64,000 bases of DNA from Bugulina stolonifera (taxonomy: Eukaryota > Bryozoa > Gymnolaemata > Cheilostomatida > Bugulidae), in NCBI GenBank assembly GCA_935421135.1, contig OW285190.1, forward strand, positions 3,596,001-3,660,000, written 5' to 3'. A program made the translations under genes and the position numbers. Under the pieces are notes generated by a model, which saw only the letters and a list, made by a program, of their open reading frames with translations, was not told where the DNA came from and ran no database searches. Below are positions 9,864 to 21,190 of the stretch, one piece after another; position 1 is the first letter of the stretch; every line of letters starts with the position of its first letter.

Positions 9864-10556
9864 ATGAAGTCCTATCTAATTGGAAACTCGTTGACTCAGG
9901 ACATTAGAGGAACAGGATTTCGAACCATCTCCTTACCAGGTGCGAATTGGCATGACATTTTCAAATATGTCTATGAACGACGGCACCGGATGACCAATTC
10001 CATCATATACATTCATGTCGGCCCCGTCAGATTCACTAGGATGCATAGGACCCAGAATAGAAAAGAGGTCCAACTCCTAACCAATCATCTGGGATCCGTC
10101 AGGTCTCACTTCGAGGAATGGGAGCGACTTAGGACGTATGGGATTGTCCCAGTCATATGTACTCTCTTCCCAATGGATTTTAGAAGGTTCAACGATTCGT
10201 TGGCTAGGCGGGTTAATCGGCCGCCTTCTAGTCAACGTAGGACCAGGCCAGGTCGTCAGATTCTACAAAGTTTTTATAATCAGAATTCAAGCATGATCAC
10301 AGAAATGATCGTGTCTGAAAACAAAGAGATAATCGAGTTTAATAGGGAAAGTGAAATGTGTACACCTTTCATGCACAATCACATATTTACAAGAAGGAGA
10401 GGGCACTATCATTTTCGAGATTGGCTACTTAAAGATGGACTGCATCCTACTCGAACAATCATACACAAATGGATAAAGGAGATCGAACGAGTAGTGGAGT
10501 TGAATGACATAAAGTTGGAGTACAGACGGAGAGAAAGGTCACGTAGGCGGAGATAG
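9864..10556 (+). CDS. Gypsy-B ORF3: SGNH/GDSL hydrolase-like protein
   Basis: The 230-residue ORF starts 27 bases after pol. The pattern fits the SGNH-hydrolase fold. Block I is GNS (Ser9, in place of GDS), after a hydrophobic strand. Block II has a Gly in LPGAN (about 26). A strand reading IIYIHVG (about 47-53) sits at block III, but the expected Asn-Asp is replaced. Block V is DGLHPT, with Asp191 and His194 in the usual DxxH spacing before a C-terminal helix. The protein ends in an Arg-rich tail. Thus Ser, Asp and His of the triad position are kept, while one oxyanion-hole residue is not. Esterase-like ORFs are known in CR1-type LINEs. I do not recall this arrangement as standard in Ty3/gypsy. 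Activity is unproven. Confidence 0.6.
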   Translation: MKSYLIGNSLTQDIRGTGFRTISLPGANWHDIFKYVYERRHRMTNSIIYIHVGPVRFTRMHRTQNRKEVQLLTNHLGSVRSHFEEWERLRTYGIVPVICTLFPMDFRRFNDSLARRVNRPPSSQRRTRPGRQILQSFYNQNSSMITEMIVSENKEIIEFNRESEMCTPFMHNHIFTRRRGHYHFRDWLLKDGLHPTRTIIHKWIKEIERVVELNDIKLEYRRRERSRRRR

Positions 10557-10560
10557 GATG

Positions 10561-10563
10561 CAG

Positions 10564-10594
<31 letters not shown>

Positions 10595-10895
10595 AATTAT
10601 TCGGTGTCTCCTTGTTTAACTAACACTGGTTAACTAATCACTATTTCTATTCCCAATACTGATTGTATCGGGTTCTAATCTCTCGTTCTAGGTGTGGTTG
10701 CACCTTACACAAAAAGAAAAAAAAAAAAAACACAAATGTTTTTGGTTGTCTTTCGTTTAACTAACATTAAATAATTATATTATTCGTTAATTACTGTTTC
10801 TAATCTCAATACTGATTGTATGGCACTTGTGATGCTGCATTGTTTTCAAATATCTCGTTTTAGGTGTAGTTGCACCTGATTAAAAAAAAAAAAAA
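10561..10895 (+). repeat. duplicated A-rich 3' region of Gypsy-B
   Basis: A ~155-170-bp unit occurs twice, each with GTTTAACTAACA, ATACTGATTGTAT and TAGGTGT(G/A)GTTGCACCT, separated and ended by poly-A runs (10564-10590, 10717-10730, 10881-10895). The pattern could come from template jumping. Confidence 0.75.
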
Positions 10896-10901
10896 GGACT
10901 T

Positions 10902-10911
10902 AAGAGGGAGG
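10902..10911 (+). other. polypurine tract of Gypsy-B
   Basis: AAGAGGGAGG directly precedes the 3' LTR TG, as required for plus-strand priming. Confidence 0.85.
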
Positions 10912-11073
10912 TGTAGTGGCTACCGGAAAGGGGCGTTAACACAACGTCACGAATAGTCCGAGATTGAGATCATCTCGGGAGAAAGTAGAACATATCTTGG
11001 AACCAACAAGAGAGGACGTACTTTGAGACGCGACTGCAACCCAGAGTTATTACTAGTAAGTACGAACTTCACA
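10912..11073 (+). repeat. Gypsy-B 3' LTR (162 bp)
   Basis: It appears identical to 5165-5326 and is followed by the AAGAC duplication. Confidence 0.95.
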
Positions 11074-11078
11074 AAGAC
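11074..11078 (+). repeat. target-site duplication AAGAC (right)
   Basis: It matches 5160-5164. Confidence 0.9.
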
Positions 11079-11082
11079 AAGA

Positions 11083-11213
11083 TATCCTAGCTCCAATCCA
11101 GTAACATCTATCTAACTATGATAGTTAGATAGTTACTATCAGCCTGTCTGCTCTAAGTGAAGGATGAAGAATAGCCAGCAGAGCAGGCTACCAGCTGGTG
11201 TAATCATGATCAC
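11083..11213 (+). repeat. dispersed repeat, copy 2
   Basis: It is homologous to 4671-4807 and carries an extra palindromic ATCTAACTATGATAGTTAGAT-like segment. The internal inverted pair AGCCTG/CAGGCT is clear here. Confidence 0.6.
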
Positions 11214-11664
11214 AATATTGTAAATACTAAAAATAACGTCAAATTGAAAGCATTGCAGTGCACTGCTTGTTTATGTTTCCATTTGTATTTACCTCTGACT
11301 CTTTGAGTCTTTGTGCCAGAAAAACATTCAAATCCAACTGCGTAGCCAACAATGATAATTATTAAATCTACATGATTTGTGTTATAGAACCATTAAAGTT
11401 TTTTACTGTAATAACAGAAGACACGTGAACGCATTTCAATAACATTAATTTAATATTATTAAGATTTTAACATGACCTTCTTCAGAAACAGTTGACCAAT
11501 TCCTCAGGAAACTACAAATTAATTAAGAAGCTTGAACCGAGAAAGTCATATATGAAACAAACGTGAAACGTCCGTTGCTTGTTAGCTACTTTTGTATCAA
11601 TAGAACGATACTATGGAGGCGCATATTTAATGCCGAAGAGAGAAGACAACTTTCTTATTATGAA

Positions 11665-11738
11665 GTGGGGGGACGTTATTGCAGAGCGTCCCCCTGGCAA
11701 ATTTTTATTAGGGACGCCGTCCCCCGGCGTCCCCCCAC
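11665..11738. repeat. GC-rich 74-bp inverted-repeat element
   Basis: GTGGGGGGACG at the left end is matched by CGTCCCCCCAC at the right end. The inside is also rich in GTCCCC. It looks like a remnant of a short palindromic repeat. Confidence 0.55.
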
Positions 11739-12148
11739 AATTTAAGCACTGATTGGAACCGATCAACTCCAACAAGAAAAGATGTTAATGTGTTGATAAA
11801 GAAGCATGACCTCCTATTTGTTTGCCTTGGAAAAACCAATTAACATATCAATTACATCACAAATTCAAGCGTGAATAAATGCACTTGTATATTGGGATGT
11901 TCATGTGAAAACATGTTGACTTTATGACAGAGTTGTATGTGTACAACAATTTATTGTACACTATGTATTTATCAAATTGCAATAACAGGAATGCAAAGCT
12001 TAAATAGAATTGTTTCTCCCTGTGCACAATTATAGTTGTATGAAAAGACAACTCCTAACAATAATAAAAGTGTACAGAATAAACAAATAGTGTGCAACAA
12101 TAACATAATTATCTTTTTTCTATTGCATTTATTGCTAATTTTGAAAGA

Positions 12149-12203
12149 AATACAAAAAGTATTAAAAAACAAATAATATTTGTTTTTTAATACTTTTTGT
12201 ATT
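12149..12203. repeat. perfect 27-bp inverted repeat with 1-bp centre
   Basis: The 12149-12175 arm is the exact reverse complement of 12177-12203. The AT-rich arms could form a cruciform or hairpin. Confidence 0.85.
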
Positions 12204-12604
12204 ATATTATATTATTACATTATATTATAATACAAGTATATAAATGCAAAGGGACAACCAAATAACCCGAGGCATTATGCATGGTTGTACTATAACTGTG
12301 TACACAATTACGTAGAATACAGCAGACATTTATGTACACATAGGTTCACTTATGCAATATTATCTACATGTAAATTGTATACTACCAACAAACCAAGCTT
12401 TTGTCTGGATGGTGCGAGTTTTTCTATGTTACTATAAAAATATAAACAAATTACGCAATTAAAAACTATGCTTATTACTATAAAGTGTAATATATGAATA
12501 TTTATTGTACACGTAAATAGAACCTGTAGAACTATGATATTTTTAATAATTATACACTTTTATTTTTATAGATTTATAAGATAGTTGGTGAACTTGATAG
12601 ACAT

Positions 12605-12610
12605 GTTAGG
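12605..12610. repeat. 6-bp target-site duplication GTTAGG (left)
   Basis: The same GTTAGG occurs at 22173-22178. A 6-bp duplication is a Polinton/Maverick hallmark. Confidence 0.9.
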
Positions 12611-13171
12611 AGTAGTATAGTCAGTGCAGATCTGCACAGACACCCGGCCATTTCCGCGTCTTATTAGCCCTAGATCCAAAAACTCCCCGGGCAGACGACT
12701 ACCCCACCCGTCCTCTCGCCCCCTCCCCTTCCCTAAACCTCACTCTATGTGCAAAGCCCTAGAACCTACCCCCGATCGCGGGTGGGGTTTCAAAAACCTC
12801 ATCGGCTGTTCCGTAGAACCCTGTCTAAAGAGCAAACCCCTCGCCCCGTCCCCGTCCCGTCCCACGGCTCGGGCAAGGGGGCGCGCGTACGCGCGCGCGC
12901 CCCTTGCCCCGCGAACCCCACCCGTCCTCCCTCCACCCGTCCCCGCCCCTCCCCACCCCTCCCCACCCCTCCCCTCCGCCTCGCCCTCCGCCTCGCTCTC
13001 CGCCTCGCGGCGGTTCTCGTTTGCGAGTCCAGCCGTGGCCCCACGCCGCCCTCCCCCGCCCATCCCCCGCCCCTCCCCCGCCCTCCCGCCCCAACAACCC
13101 GTCGCGGCCCTCGCGGGCGGACCGTCGGCTGGAGTAGGGTGAAGCGAAGGAAAATACGGGTTAGAGTAATG
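12611..13171 (+). repeat. left terminal inverted repeat (561 bp)
   Basis: It matches the reverse complement of 21619-22172 throughout, with small indels in C-rich runs. It begins AGTAGTATAG and contains a palindrome GTGCAGATCTGCAC about 14 bases from the tip. It is strongly GC-rich, with long C-rich runs, in contrast to the AT-rich surroundings. Long ORFs in it arise from composition and are not genes. Confidence 0.95.
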
Positions 13172-14210
<1,039 letters not shown>

Positions 14211-14970
14211 CTAGCATTCTATAGGACTCGTACTCACCTCGTCTTCCGCAACCTTCCGCTTACCATAGAAGTAGGTGAGCCCGGTCTTTAGCTGAGTATA
14301 GCTATACGTTTGATTTCCTCTTCTGATAAAACCCCGATTGTCTCCTCTCACCGACTCCCCTGTTTTGAGCACGGAGAGGAACTTCTCTTTGGTTAGGGTG
14401 TTTCCTCTTTTATTTAGTCCTTTGCTGCTATACTTGCTATCGCCATCAGCGGACCAACAAAAGTATGTTTTTGAGTTGAGCGCGATGACCCCCTCCCCCC
14501 GAAACTCCTCCTTAAACAGGCCAGGGGTTCGTGTTTCGTATCGCTGCACCTTCTCACAACATTCCCTCATCTCCCACTCTTGCCCGAGCACCTTGGTTGT
14601 GATAAAGTCTCCCTTGTGGCTATCGCAGAAGGGTCTGGGAAACCATTTACCATACTCTCTGTAGAACTCTTCTTTTTTATCTTTTCGGATGACCTCATCT
14701 AACTGCGAGCACTCAGGGCCATGTAAGTGCTATCCGTATCTATTTCTACGTACTCAAAGTCCTCTCTGCTGACGAATCTGTGAAAATAAATCGGGCGGGT
14801 TGGAGGTTGCTGACACCGAAGAATAGATAGAAAAGGATTTGATAAAATCTTTGTATAGCCTAGTTCTACTCACCTATCCATAAAGTCGTAGTAGAACTCT
14901 AGCATCCTCAACTTGGCTCTCTGGAGGATGACGAATCCTACGACGGATGGAACATCCATTCGAATCTAAC

Positions 14971-15022
<52 letters not shown>

Positions 15023-18000
15023 TTCACTCTTCCACTCGGAAAAAGTTTTGTCAAATCAAGAGTCAAAGTAAGAAAGATTGTCAGCACTTACCTTTTTCTT
15101 GTGAAGCTCTATCTCAAAGTAGTTTTCATCGACTTCGTTGAGACTAGAAAAGTGCCTACTCCTCACTTTGACGGCCGCCCCCTCTACTGTCTCTACATAC
15201 TTGACAGTCTTATGTTTTTCCTTATTTGTTATGGTCTTTCCGTAGGCTGAGTTCCCAACGAGCTTGCTGGTGCTGGCCAAGAGGGCCAGATCGGGGTCCA
15301 GATCTCCCCCTCTACTTGCGTCTGAGACCGAAGAACCAAAGTCTTTGAAGACGGCTCGTGGGATAAAGTGAACAAACTGATAGACCCTAGTAATTATCAA
15401 ACCTTGATCTAGATACCATCTAGCCAGATCGGTGAGTAGTGTGATTCGCTCGCCAAAAAGACTCCCCACGAGCATTCGCTGAGGTCTCTTCAAGAATCCG
15501 TTCTGTTCGGCAAAAGCGCGCATGTGTTCGCTAAGGTGTTCTCTTCCCACATTTATATTCTTGAAAATAGGTGCCATCTCAGAGAACTTCGCTTTTAGCT
15601 CTTCGGGTACGGAAATGTCACACTCCACTAAACCGTAGTACTCTCCACTACGAATGTTGTTGATTATTTTATCGAGGTTGACGCAACCCCTCTCTGGATA
15701 GAGAGAAGAAAAGAAGACGGAGAGAAATGTCCTAACCTCTTCATCCGAACGAACTCGCGCTCCCCACTCACACTCCCGAGTGGTGATGAGCTTATAGCCT
15801 AGAGTCTTGATGTAATCTTCTTTCCTCGCAGTGTCCACCCGGAGCTCTTCATTCGTCATGTTTCTGACACCTTTTCCATTCCCTCCCAGCTCGCACTCGT
15901 GTCCGTGCCAGTAGCAACCGTGGAATTGGTACACAGTCCGGCTCTGTTCGCTATAACCATCCACCGGTAGGTTGTGACAACCTATCCTCATTTCTCCTCC
16001 ATTCTGTTGGTGAAGGATGACCTCTCCTCTCTTCCACGATTGGAACTCTAACCATCCATGCGCCACTTTGCTGAACTTTTTAACGGGTTCCAGAGCAAAG
16101 CCTCGGCTCTCTAGCCTCCGCCTGGGATAACCCGTAGGCATATTCCCCATCATGCAGTATAGGTAGAGAGCATTGGCATCGACTCCCAGAATGGACCTAC
16201 AGGGTTTTGCGGATGTGCCATAAATCTTCTCTCGAATAGAGGTCACTCCAACTTCATGATGTCTGTGAAAGATGATGCTTGGCCCTCCCACGAGGTTATC
16301 GCGAAGAGTGTGGTACAGACTTTTGCTCTCCTCATCGAACAGACATATGGGTTGTGAGTTGCAAAGTTCGCCTCGGAGAGACATTAACCTATGCAGCGGG
16401 AGAGCGGCTTGCGGAGGAGAGTAGCCATAAGGTCGGGCCTCCACCTCCATAAACAACCATCTGATAGCCAAGCCTGGAAGCGAGATTGCAGATTTCAACA
16501 TATCAATACCCTTTTGTCGATAGATAGAGCTCTGACGTGCAATGGCCTCGATGAATGGGGCCACATCGAGGTTGTTGTACCAGATGAGGAAATCCCTGAA
16601 CGTTTCCATGTTCTCTCTTTCCCACACGAGCTGGCAGTGGTGATAATCTTGCTCGCTCAATTCTTGCTGAGTCAGCGAGTTGAAAAAACTCTCTCGGGGA
16701 GGGAGTCCATGATGATCCAACCTTCTCAGGGAATCTACCCAGTCGTAAGGAAAGAATCCCTTACTCTCTGACACGCCAAATGCCTTCAAGTATTTGGAGT
16801 AGTTGAAGCCTGGTGCGATAAAGTTGCATATGTCAAGGAATCTAAAACGTCTACTCTCCACGCAGGACATACTGTTAACACGCTTAACGATGAAAACAAA
16901 ATCTTCTCCTTCCTCCTCTTGTAGAGAGCGAAGTAAAGGTCCCTTTAGTATATTTAGGTCATACTTTTGCGAGTTGAAGCCGACCACCGGAACGCTGGAG
17001 ATGTGCTGTTCTAACTCTCTTTCTAATCCGGAGAGACCGGACTTCACCCTGTAAGTCGAGACGTTAGAGAACTTGTCGTCAGCAAAGGCCTCTTCTCTAT
17101 CCGCCCGATCCGCAAGGAAGGTAGAGAGTCGCTCGCGTACATCCTGGAATCTTTCTCCGAACAAATCTCCTGCCACGTCAGCAATCTTTGCTATGTATTG
17201 GACGAATTGACGAATGCACTTCGTCCCATCCTTGCTGTCGACGCTCCTCACAAAACACTTGGCCCGCTCAAACCCCGGGACGTTAGAACACGCGGATATG
17301 CTCAGTAGCTCGTGTCTTGCACTAAAAGTCATCGTGGTGGTGTTAGTTGGTAGGTTGTCTTTTGGCATGAAGCATTCGATATCATAGGTGATATAGTAGG
17401 GGTAGTATAAGAGGTCGGGGTTCACCACCTCTATTCCCGCCACTCGCTTGAGTTTTGTGAATATGGTTGGCGGGGGTCCAAACGTTCCTCCAGGGAAAAC
17501 GAACACCGATGCCTCTTCTGGCGAGCACTTGTGTCGTCGTAGGCTGGACAAGCGTGTAAACGCGCTGTCGCACAGCTTGCAGGTGAAACATCTGGCAAAC
17601 GAATCAACATTCTTTATCCAGCTGAAGTGTTTTTCGTACATGTTGACGAAGAGTTTATGGGCTTTGTTTTGTGCCCCGGATGACCAAACTATCGGAGCTA
17701 CCTCCTCATCAGTGAGACAGAAGACTATTATAGATACGTCAAAATGATCTTCCAAGGCCAGTAGATCACTCGCGCCCACCCCGGGAAAGTCTGACAAAGT
17801 TGATGAGGGTGGGGAAGAAGATCTAGTTTGTCTCATGTATTGTTTAAACAAGCGATGTGTTGTGGTGCGAGAGGGGCGACGGCAACGACATCCCTTCTTT
17901 TGGTCGCAGTTACAGTCATACATCATGGCCAAGCATCTAAAGAAACACAAGTTGTCTGAGTAGGGACGCGCACCTCCTCTAGCCCAAAAGTCTACGTCTA

Positions 18001-18899
18001 GTGCTATCACGTGTCGGTTGTTAAGTATGTAGTCTGGGAGTTTGCTCACTACATCGCCCACCTTACCAATCTCTAGGAGTTTATAGATGTAGAATGTCAG
18101 ATTCGCAATGTGTCGTAAAGCCCAAGCGGTATTCGGTCTCCTTTGTGCTGACCTCTCTCTCAAGTCGAGCTCCTGCACAGATTCGCAAAACTCTCTCATC
18201 TCATTCTCTGTTCTGATCAGTCTTGGTTTGGGGAAGAATGCGGCATTGTTGCTCGATGAGTGAAAGTAGCGCAACTCTCCACTGGTCTTATGCTCGAGGA
18301 TGACTCCAGCGCTACAGTTAATCTTCACAGTACAAGGCACTCTCTTCCACATTGCTCTCAACTTAGTCCACACCTCTTCATCTCCTTCGTCTTCACCTTC
18401 CCCTCTCCACACTCGAACGTTGAGAATATCTTCTACGGGACGAGAGTGTATTGCGGACCTGATGGAGCTCCAATAGCGGGCTAGTAGCACCCCCATCTCA
18501 TCCCCCTCTTCAGCTGTTGGCGGTTTAGACCAGAAAACATCATCAAACTTCTCTGCACCTCCCTCATCTTTTTCCACCTTACCCTCGCTATGAAATCGCC
18601 TCATGTGATGACCTAGCTTTCTCCTCCCATCAAAACATTCGCCACAAACCGGGCACTTGTGCGGGTGAGCATGTGCATGCATTCTCTTCGTGTGCCTGTC
18701 GAGAGAAAACGCTGATCTGAGAACCAGACCGCATAGTTGACAGGTGTGCTCGACCTGACGAGAGGTCTCTCCCCCTATAAAAAAAATGGTAGGGTGTAAG
18801 TTATTATTCTTTTACTTCACACTACATAAACAGTAAACAATCCACAATTGCTACCAACTACCTCATTTGGCACTAACCTTCTTTTTCACTTGTTGACAT
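14211..18899 (-). pseudogene. polB: Protein-primed family-B DNA polymerase of the Polinton-like element, four exons, one frameshift
   Basis: My minus-strand model has exons 18899-18878, 18774-15092, 14965-14874 and 14777-14211. Introns are GT-AG and the phases match. The N-terminal part has C2H2 fingers CQLCG...HTKRMH and CPVCG...MRRFH, an OTU-like segment (DNLCFFRCLA), and a third finger CKLCDSAF. Next come exonuclease motifs DIECF (about 17370) and NSQKYD, polymerase motif A DANALY (about 16180), the FHGCYWHG block typical of Polinton polymerases, motif B KLVGNSAYG (about 15265) and motif C DTDS (about 14740). The C-terminus (SKGLNKR...YFYGKRK...VST) fits the family. A one-base loss between about 14700 and 14712 puts a stop at 14701-14699, just after motif C, so this copy is disabled unless it is a sequence error. 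Confidence 0.85.
14966..15091 (-). other. polymerase intron with (TC)n polypyrimidine tract
   Basis: The intron begins GTAAGT and ends TTAG. The GA microsatellite at 14975-15019 reads as (TC)n on the coding strand and lies directly before the acceptor, so it serves as the polypyrimidine tract. Confidence 0.75.
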
Positions 18900-19135
18900 C
18901 TCTGCTGATCATGCGCTGGCTAGAAGGTAGGTGTCTCTGTTTAGTCTCCCTATAAAAATATATAGTAGTAGGGTGTAAGTTAATTTTTTTGTTTTTGGCT
19001 CAATAGCGTTATATACAATAAACACTTCACAATTGCTGCCTATTACCCTATTTAGCACTAACCTTATGTTGTACTTGTTGACATCTCTGATCAGGTGCTG
19101 ACTAGTAGGTAGCTGTCTCTGTTTACTCTCCCTCT
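18765..19135 (-). repeat. ~180-bp tandem duplication covering the polymerase first exon and promoter
   Basis: Two diverged units share CCCTATAAA, AGGGTGTAAGTTA, ACAATTGCT, GCACTAACCTT and TTGTTGACATCTCTG. In the proximal unit the minus strand reads ATG and eight codons before a GTTAGT donor in phase with exon 2. In the distal unit the equivalent ATG meets a stop after six codons, so only one copy can start the polymerase. Confidence 0.75.
18948..18962 (-). promoter_or_regulatory. TATA-like sequence for the polymerase gene
   Basis: On the minus strand an AT-rich TATATATTTTTATAG lies about 50-60 bases upstream of the start ATG at 18899. The function is inferred from position. Confidence 0.35.
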
Positions 19136-19240
19136 GTTGACTAGAGGCTGATTGTTCATACTGCTAGAGTGAGAAACTCATACCTTAAATAGTAGTATTC
19201 AGTGGGCGGAGTCTAACCATTTCCCCACCCTTGGCAATAC

Positions 19241-19690
19241 CACCCCGATGCATCCCGATGTGAATCCGAAGCCTCCCGATGCACCCCGATGTGAATCCGA
19301 AGCCTCCCGATGCACCCCGATGTGAATCCGAAGCTTCCCGATGCGTCCCGATGTGCCCCGATGCACCCCGATGTGAATCCGAAGCCTCCCGATGCACCCC
19401 GATGTGAATCCGAAGCCTCCCGATGTAACCCGATGTAACCCGATGTAACCCGATGTAACCCGATGTAACCCGATGTAACCCGATGCACCCCGATGTGATT
19501 TGACACATCGGGACGCATCGGGAAGCTTCGGATTCACATCGGGGTGCATCGGGAGGCTTCGGATTCCCATCGGGGTGCATCGGGAGGCTTCGGATTCACA
19601 TCGGGGTGCATCGGGAGGCTTCGGATTTACATCGGGGTGCATCGGGAGGCTTCGGATTCACATCGGGGTGCATCGGGACACATTGGGATT
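19241..19690. repeat. palindromic minisatellite between the divergent genes
   Basis: The left arm (to about 19495) repeats a ~36-bp unit with CCCGATGTGAATCCGAAGCC. The right arm (from about 19500) carries the reverse complement of that unit. Between them, 19424-19490 holds seven copies of CGATGTAACC. The whole forms a large imperfect inverted repeat between the two divergent genes. It may act as a shared promoter or a replication feature, or be selectively neutral. Confidence 0.85.
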
Positions 19691-19728
19691 GGATAATAAA
19701 AAGGGAGGAGTCAAGAAATGAGCAAATG

Positions 19729-19735
19729 TATAAAG
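19729..19735 (+). promoter_or_regulatory. TATA box for the rightward gene
   Basis: TATAAAG lies about 85 bases upstream of the ATG at 19818, a normal spacing once a short leader is allowed for. Confidence 0.5.
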
Positions 19736-19817
19736 GGAGAGTGGGATCACAGTCTCAGCATTCAAAGTTCAGCACATCACTACTGTACAGGAACACTACT
19801 ACAATAGTACATTATCA

Positions 19818-21165
19818 ATGGATACTGACAACATAGTCCAGAACCAAGAAGAGTTATTTGCGGGCTTAACGGACTCACAAATGGATGGAATTATTGAAGA
19901 AGAAGAGTGCAGTCAGAAGAGGAAAGAAGAGGTGGATGCGTTAAAAGAGGCACGGAAGAAGGGGAAAATGATAGGAATGGGGAGTGTTGCCCGAAAGGAC
20001 CTTTCTAACATGGCGGACTCTCCGTCCTCCCCGGAGCGGGCCTCGGATAGGGGCGAGACCACAACATCCAAGAAAAGGAAGAGCCCAAAAGGAAAAGAAG
20101 TGAAAGGAGATGAAATCTGTGCTAAGAAAAAGAAGAAACCCCAGGTGATTGTAATATCAGATGAAGAGGGTGGAGATGGTGATGATGATGATGGCCACGG
20201 AGCCGATACGGCTACGGAAGAAATGGATGGTGGTGAGACGTCGAAGAGAAAAAAAGCTATCAAGTCCCCTTGCAAGGGGAAGAAAAAGAGCGGGGGACTA
20301 AGCCTGGAGAAAGCTCGTGCAGTGGCAGCAACCCTAATGTAAGTAGCCCTATTCGTATATCCATGAAACTCCGTACCATCTTTCTCCCATTTAACCGCTT
20401 TGTCGGATCTATATACACCACTTTCGTTATTGTAGGAGCATGGGAGCGGAGAAGAGGAGCTCTCTGCAGACAACGGTGAAGCTGTCAGAGCTAGAGCCAA
20501 GAACTGTGCTAGAAGTGAGTGGAGGTTCGGTGGTTGAAACGGCATTCGGAAAAGCATTCTTAGCCAGGGCAAGCTATGTGGATGGCAAGGGGATGAGACA
20601 TTGCATCAGCTTTCACACCAACATTCGTCACGCCATGCCCAAGCTAGCGGATGTCAAAGAAGAGGAGCTAAAGGACCTTACACTTCCACCTAGGATCATG
20701 GTGTACTTGGGACAGCAGGAGACCGCTAAAGGACAAAACACATTCAACCGTATCGAGAGCGTGTGCTCCCTGCCAGGAGCAGGCATGAAAAAGCTGGCCG
20801 GTGACTTGAGAAAGAAGACCTTGGCCCAGTTAGAAGAATTTTTTCGAGTGCAAACGCTATCTTCATTCCCCGTTGGTTCTGTGCTGGTGGTGACCGCGCT
20901 CCGACCCACATACGCCCCAAGATGCGGTGATGGTGATAATGCGAGCAACTCCATTGCCACCTACGAGTGTCGGATTGGAAACGAAGAAAGAAAGGGAGAG
21001 GTCTTCCTTCCGGGACGTCTGGCAGTTTCGATGAAAGAGCTCCTCCCCTCCGTGATGGTGTACAAGGGACAGAAGACTTCCAAGAGCGGGAGAACATTCT
21101 ACGATTGTGCCATTCTAGACGCCATCCTCGGCGAGCGTCTCCTCCCCGCCACTGCACAGTTTTGA
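19818..21165 (+). CDS. Two-exon Polinton-linked protein, possible ssDNA-binding protein
   Basis: Exons are 19818-20338 and 20436-21165, joined by a 97-bp GTAAGT...TTGTAG intron in matching phase, giving 416 residues. Residues 1-175 are disordered and very charged, with several Lys-rich nuclear-import-like clusters and an acidic Asp run. The remaining ~240 residues contain two related modules, each ending in a similar strand pair: PRIMVYLGQQTAKG...TFN-like in the first and PSVMVYKGQKTSKSGRTFY in the second. This twofold repeat of short beta segments resembles tandem OB folds, and a single-stranded-DNA-binding partner for a replicating polymerase would make sense. I know no close named family, so the function is inference. 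Confidence 0.6.
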
Positions 21166-21190
21166 GGCAAAAACTTTTGTCATTCACACT

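Larger units (their letters stand above)
5165..11073 (+). mobile_element. Gypsy-B: complete Ty3/gypsy retrotransposon with SGNH-like ORF3
   Basis: The 5,909-bp element is bounded by two 162-bp LTRs that I read as identical, TG at the start and CA at the end, with an AAGAC duplication. Inside are a primer-binding site, leader repeats, gag, UGA, pol, ORF3, a repeated A-rich 3' region and a polypurine tract. The matching LTRs, intact frames and matching duplication indicate a recent insertion. This copy may be active. Confidence 0.95.
11214..12604. other. AT-rich non-coding region
   Basis: I see no convincing gene. It holds a GC-rich inverted repeat at 11665-11738 and a perfect AT-rich palindrome at 12149-12203, both listed separately. 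Confidence 0.6.

Noticed and set aside
16391..17747. Plus-strand ORFs at 16391, 16803 and 17448
   Set aside because: They are antisense to the continuous polymerase exon, whose motifs are clear.
19230..19690. CRISPR-like regular repeat
   Set aside because: Units are adjacent with no unique spacers, reverse direction at the centre and lie in a eukaryotic transposon.
19185..19836. Overlapping ORFs with repeated GFTSGCIGRLRI-type units
   Set aside because: They are translations of the palindromic minisatellite, open on both strands, with no start context or domain.
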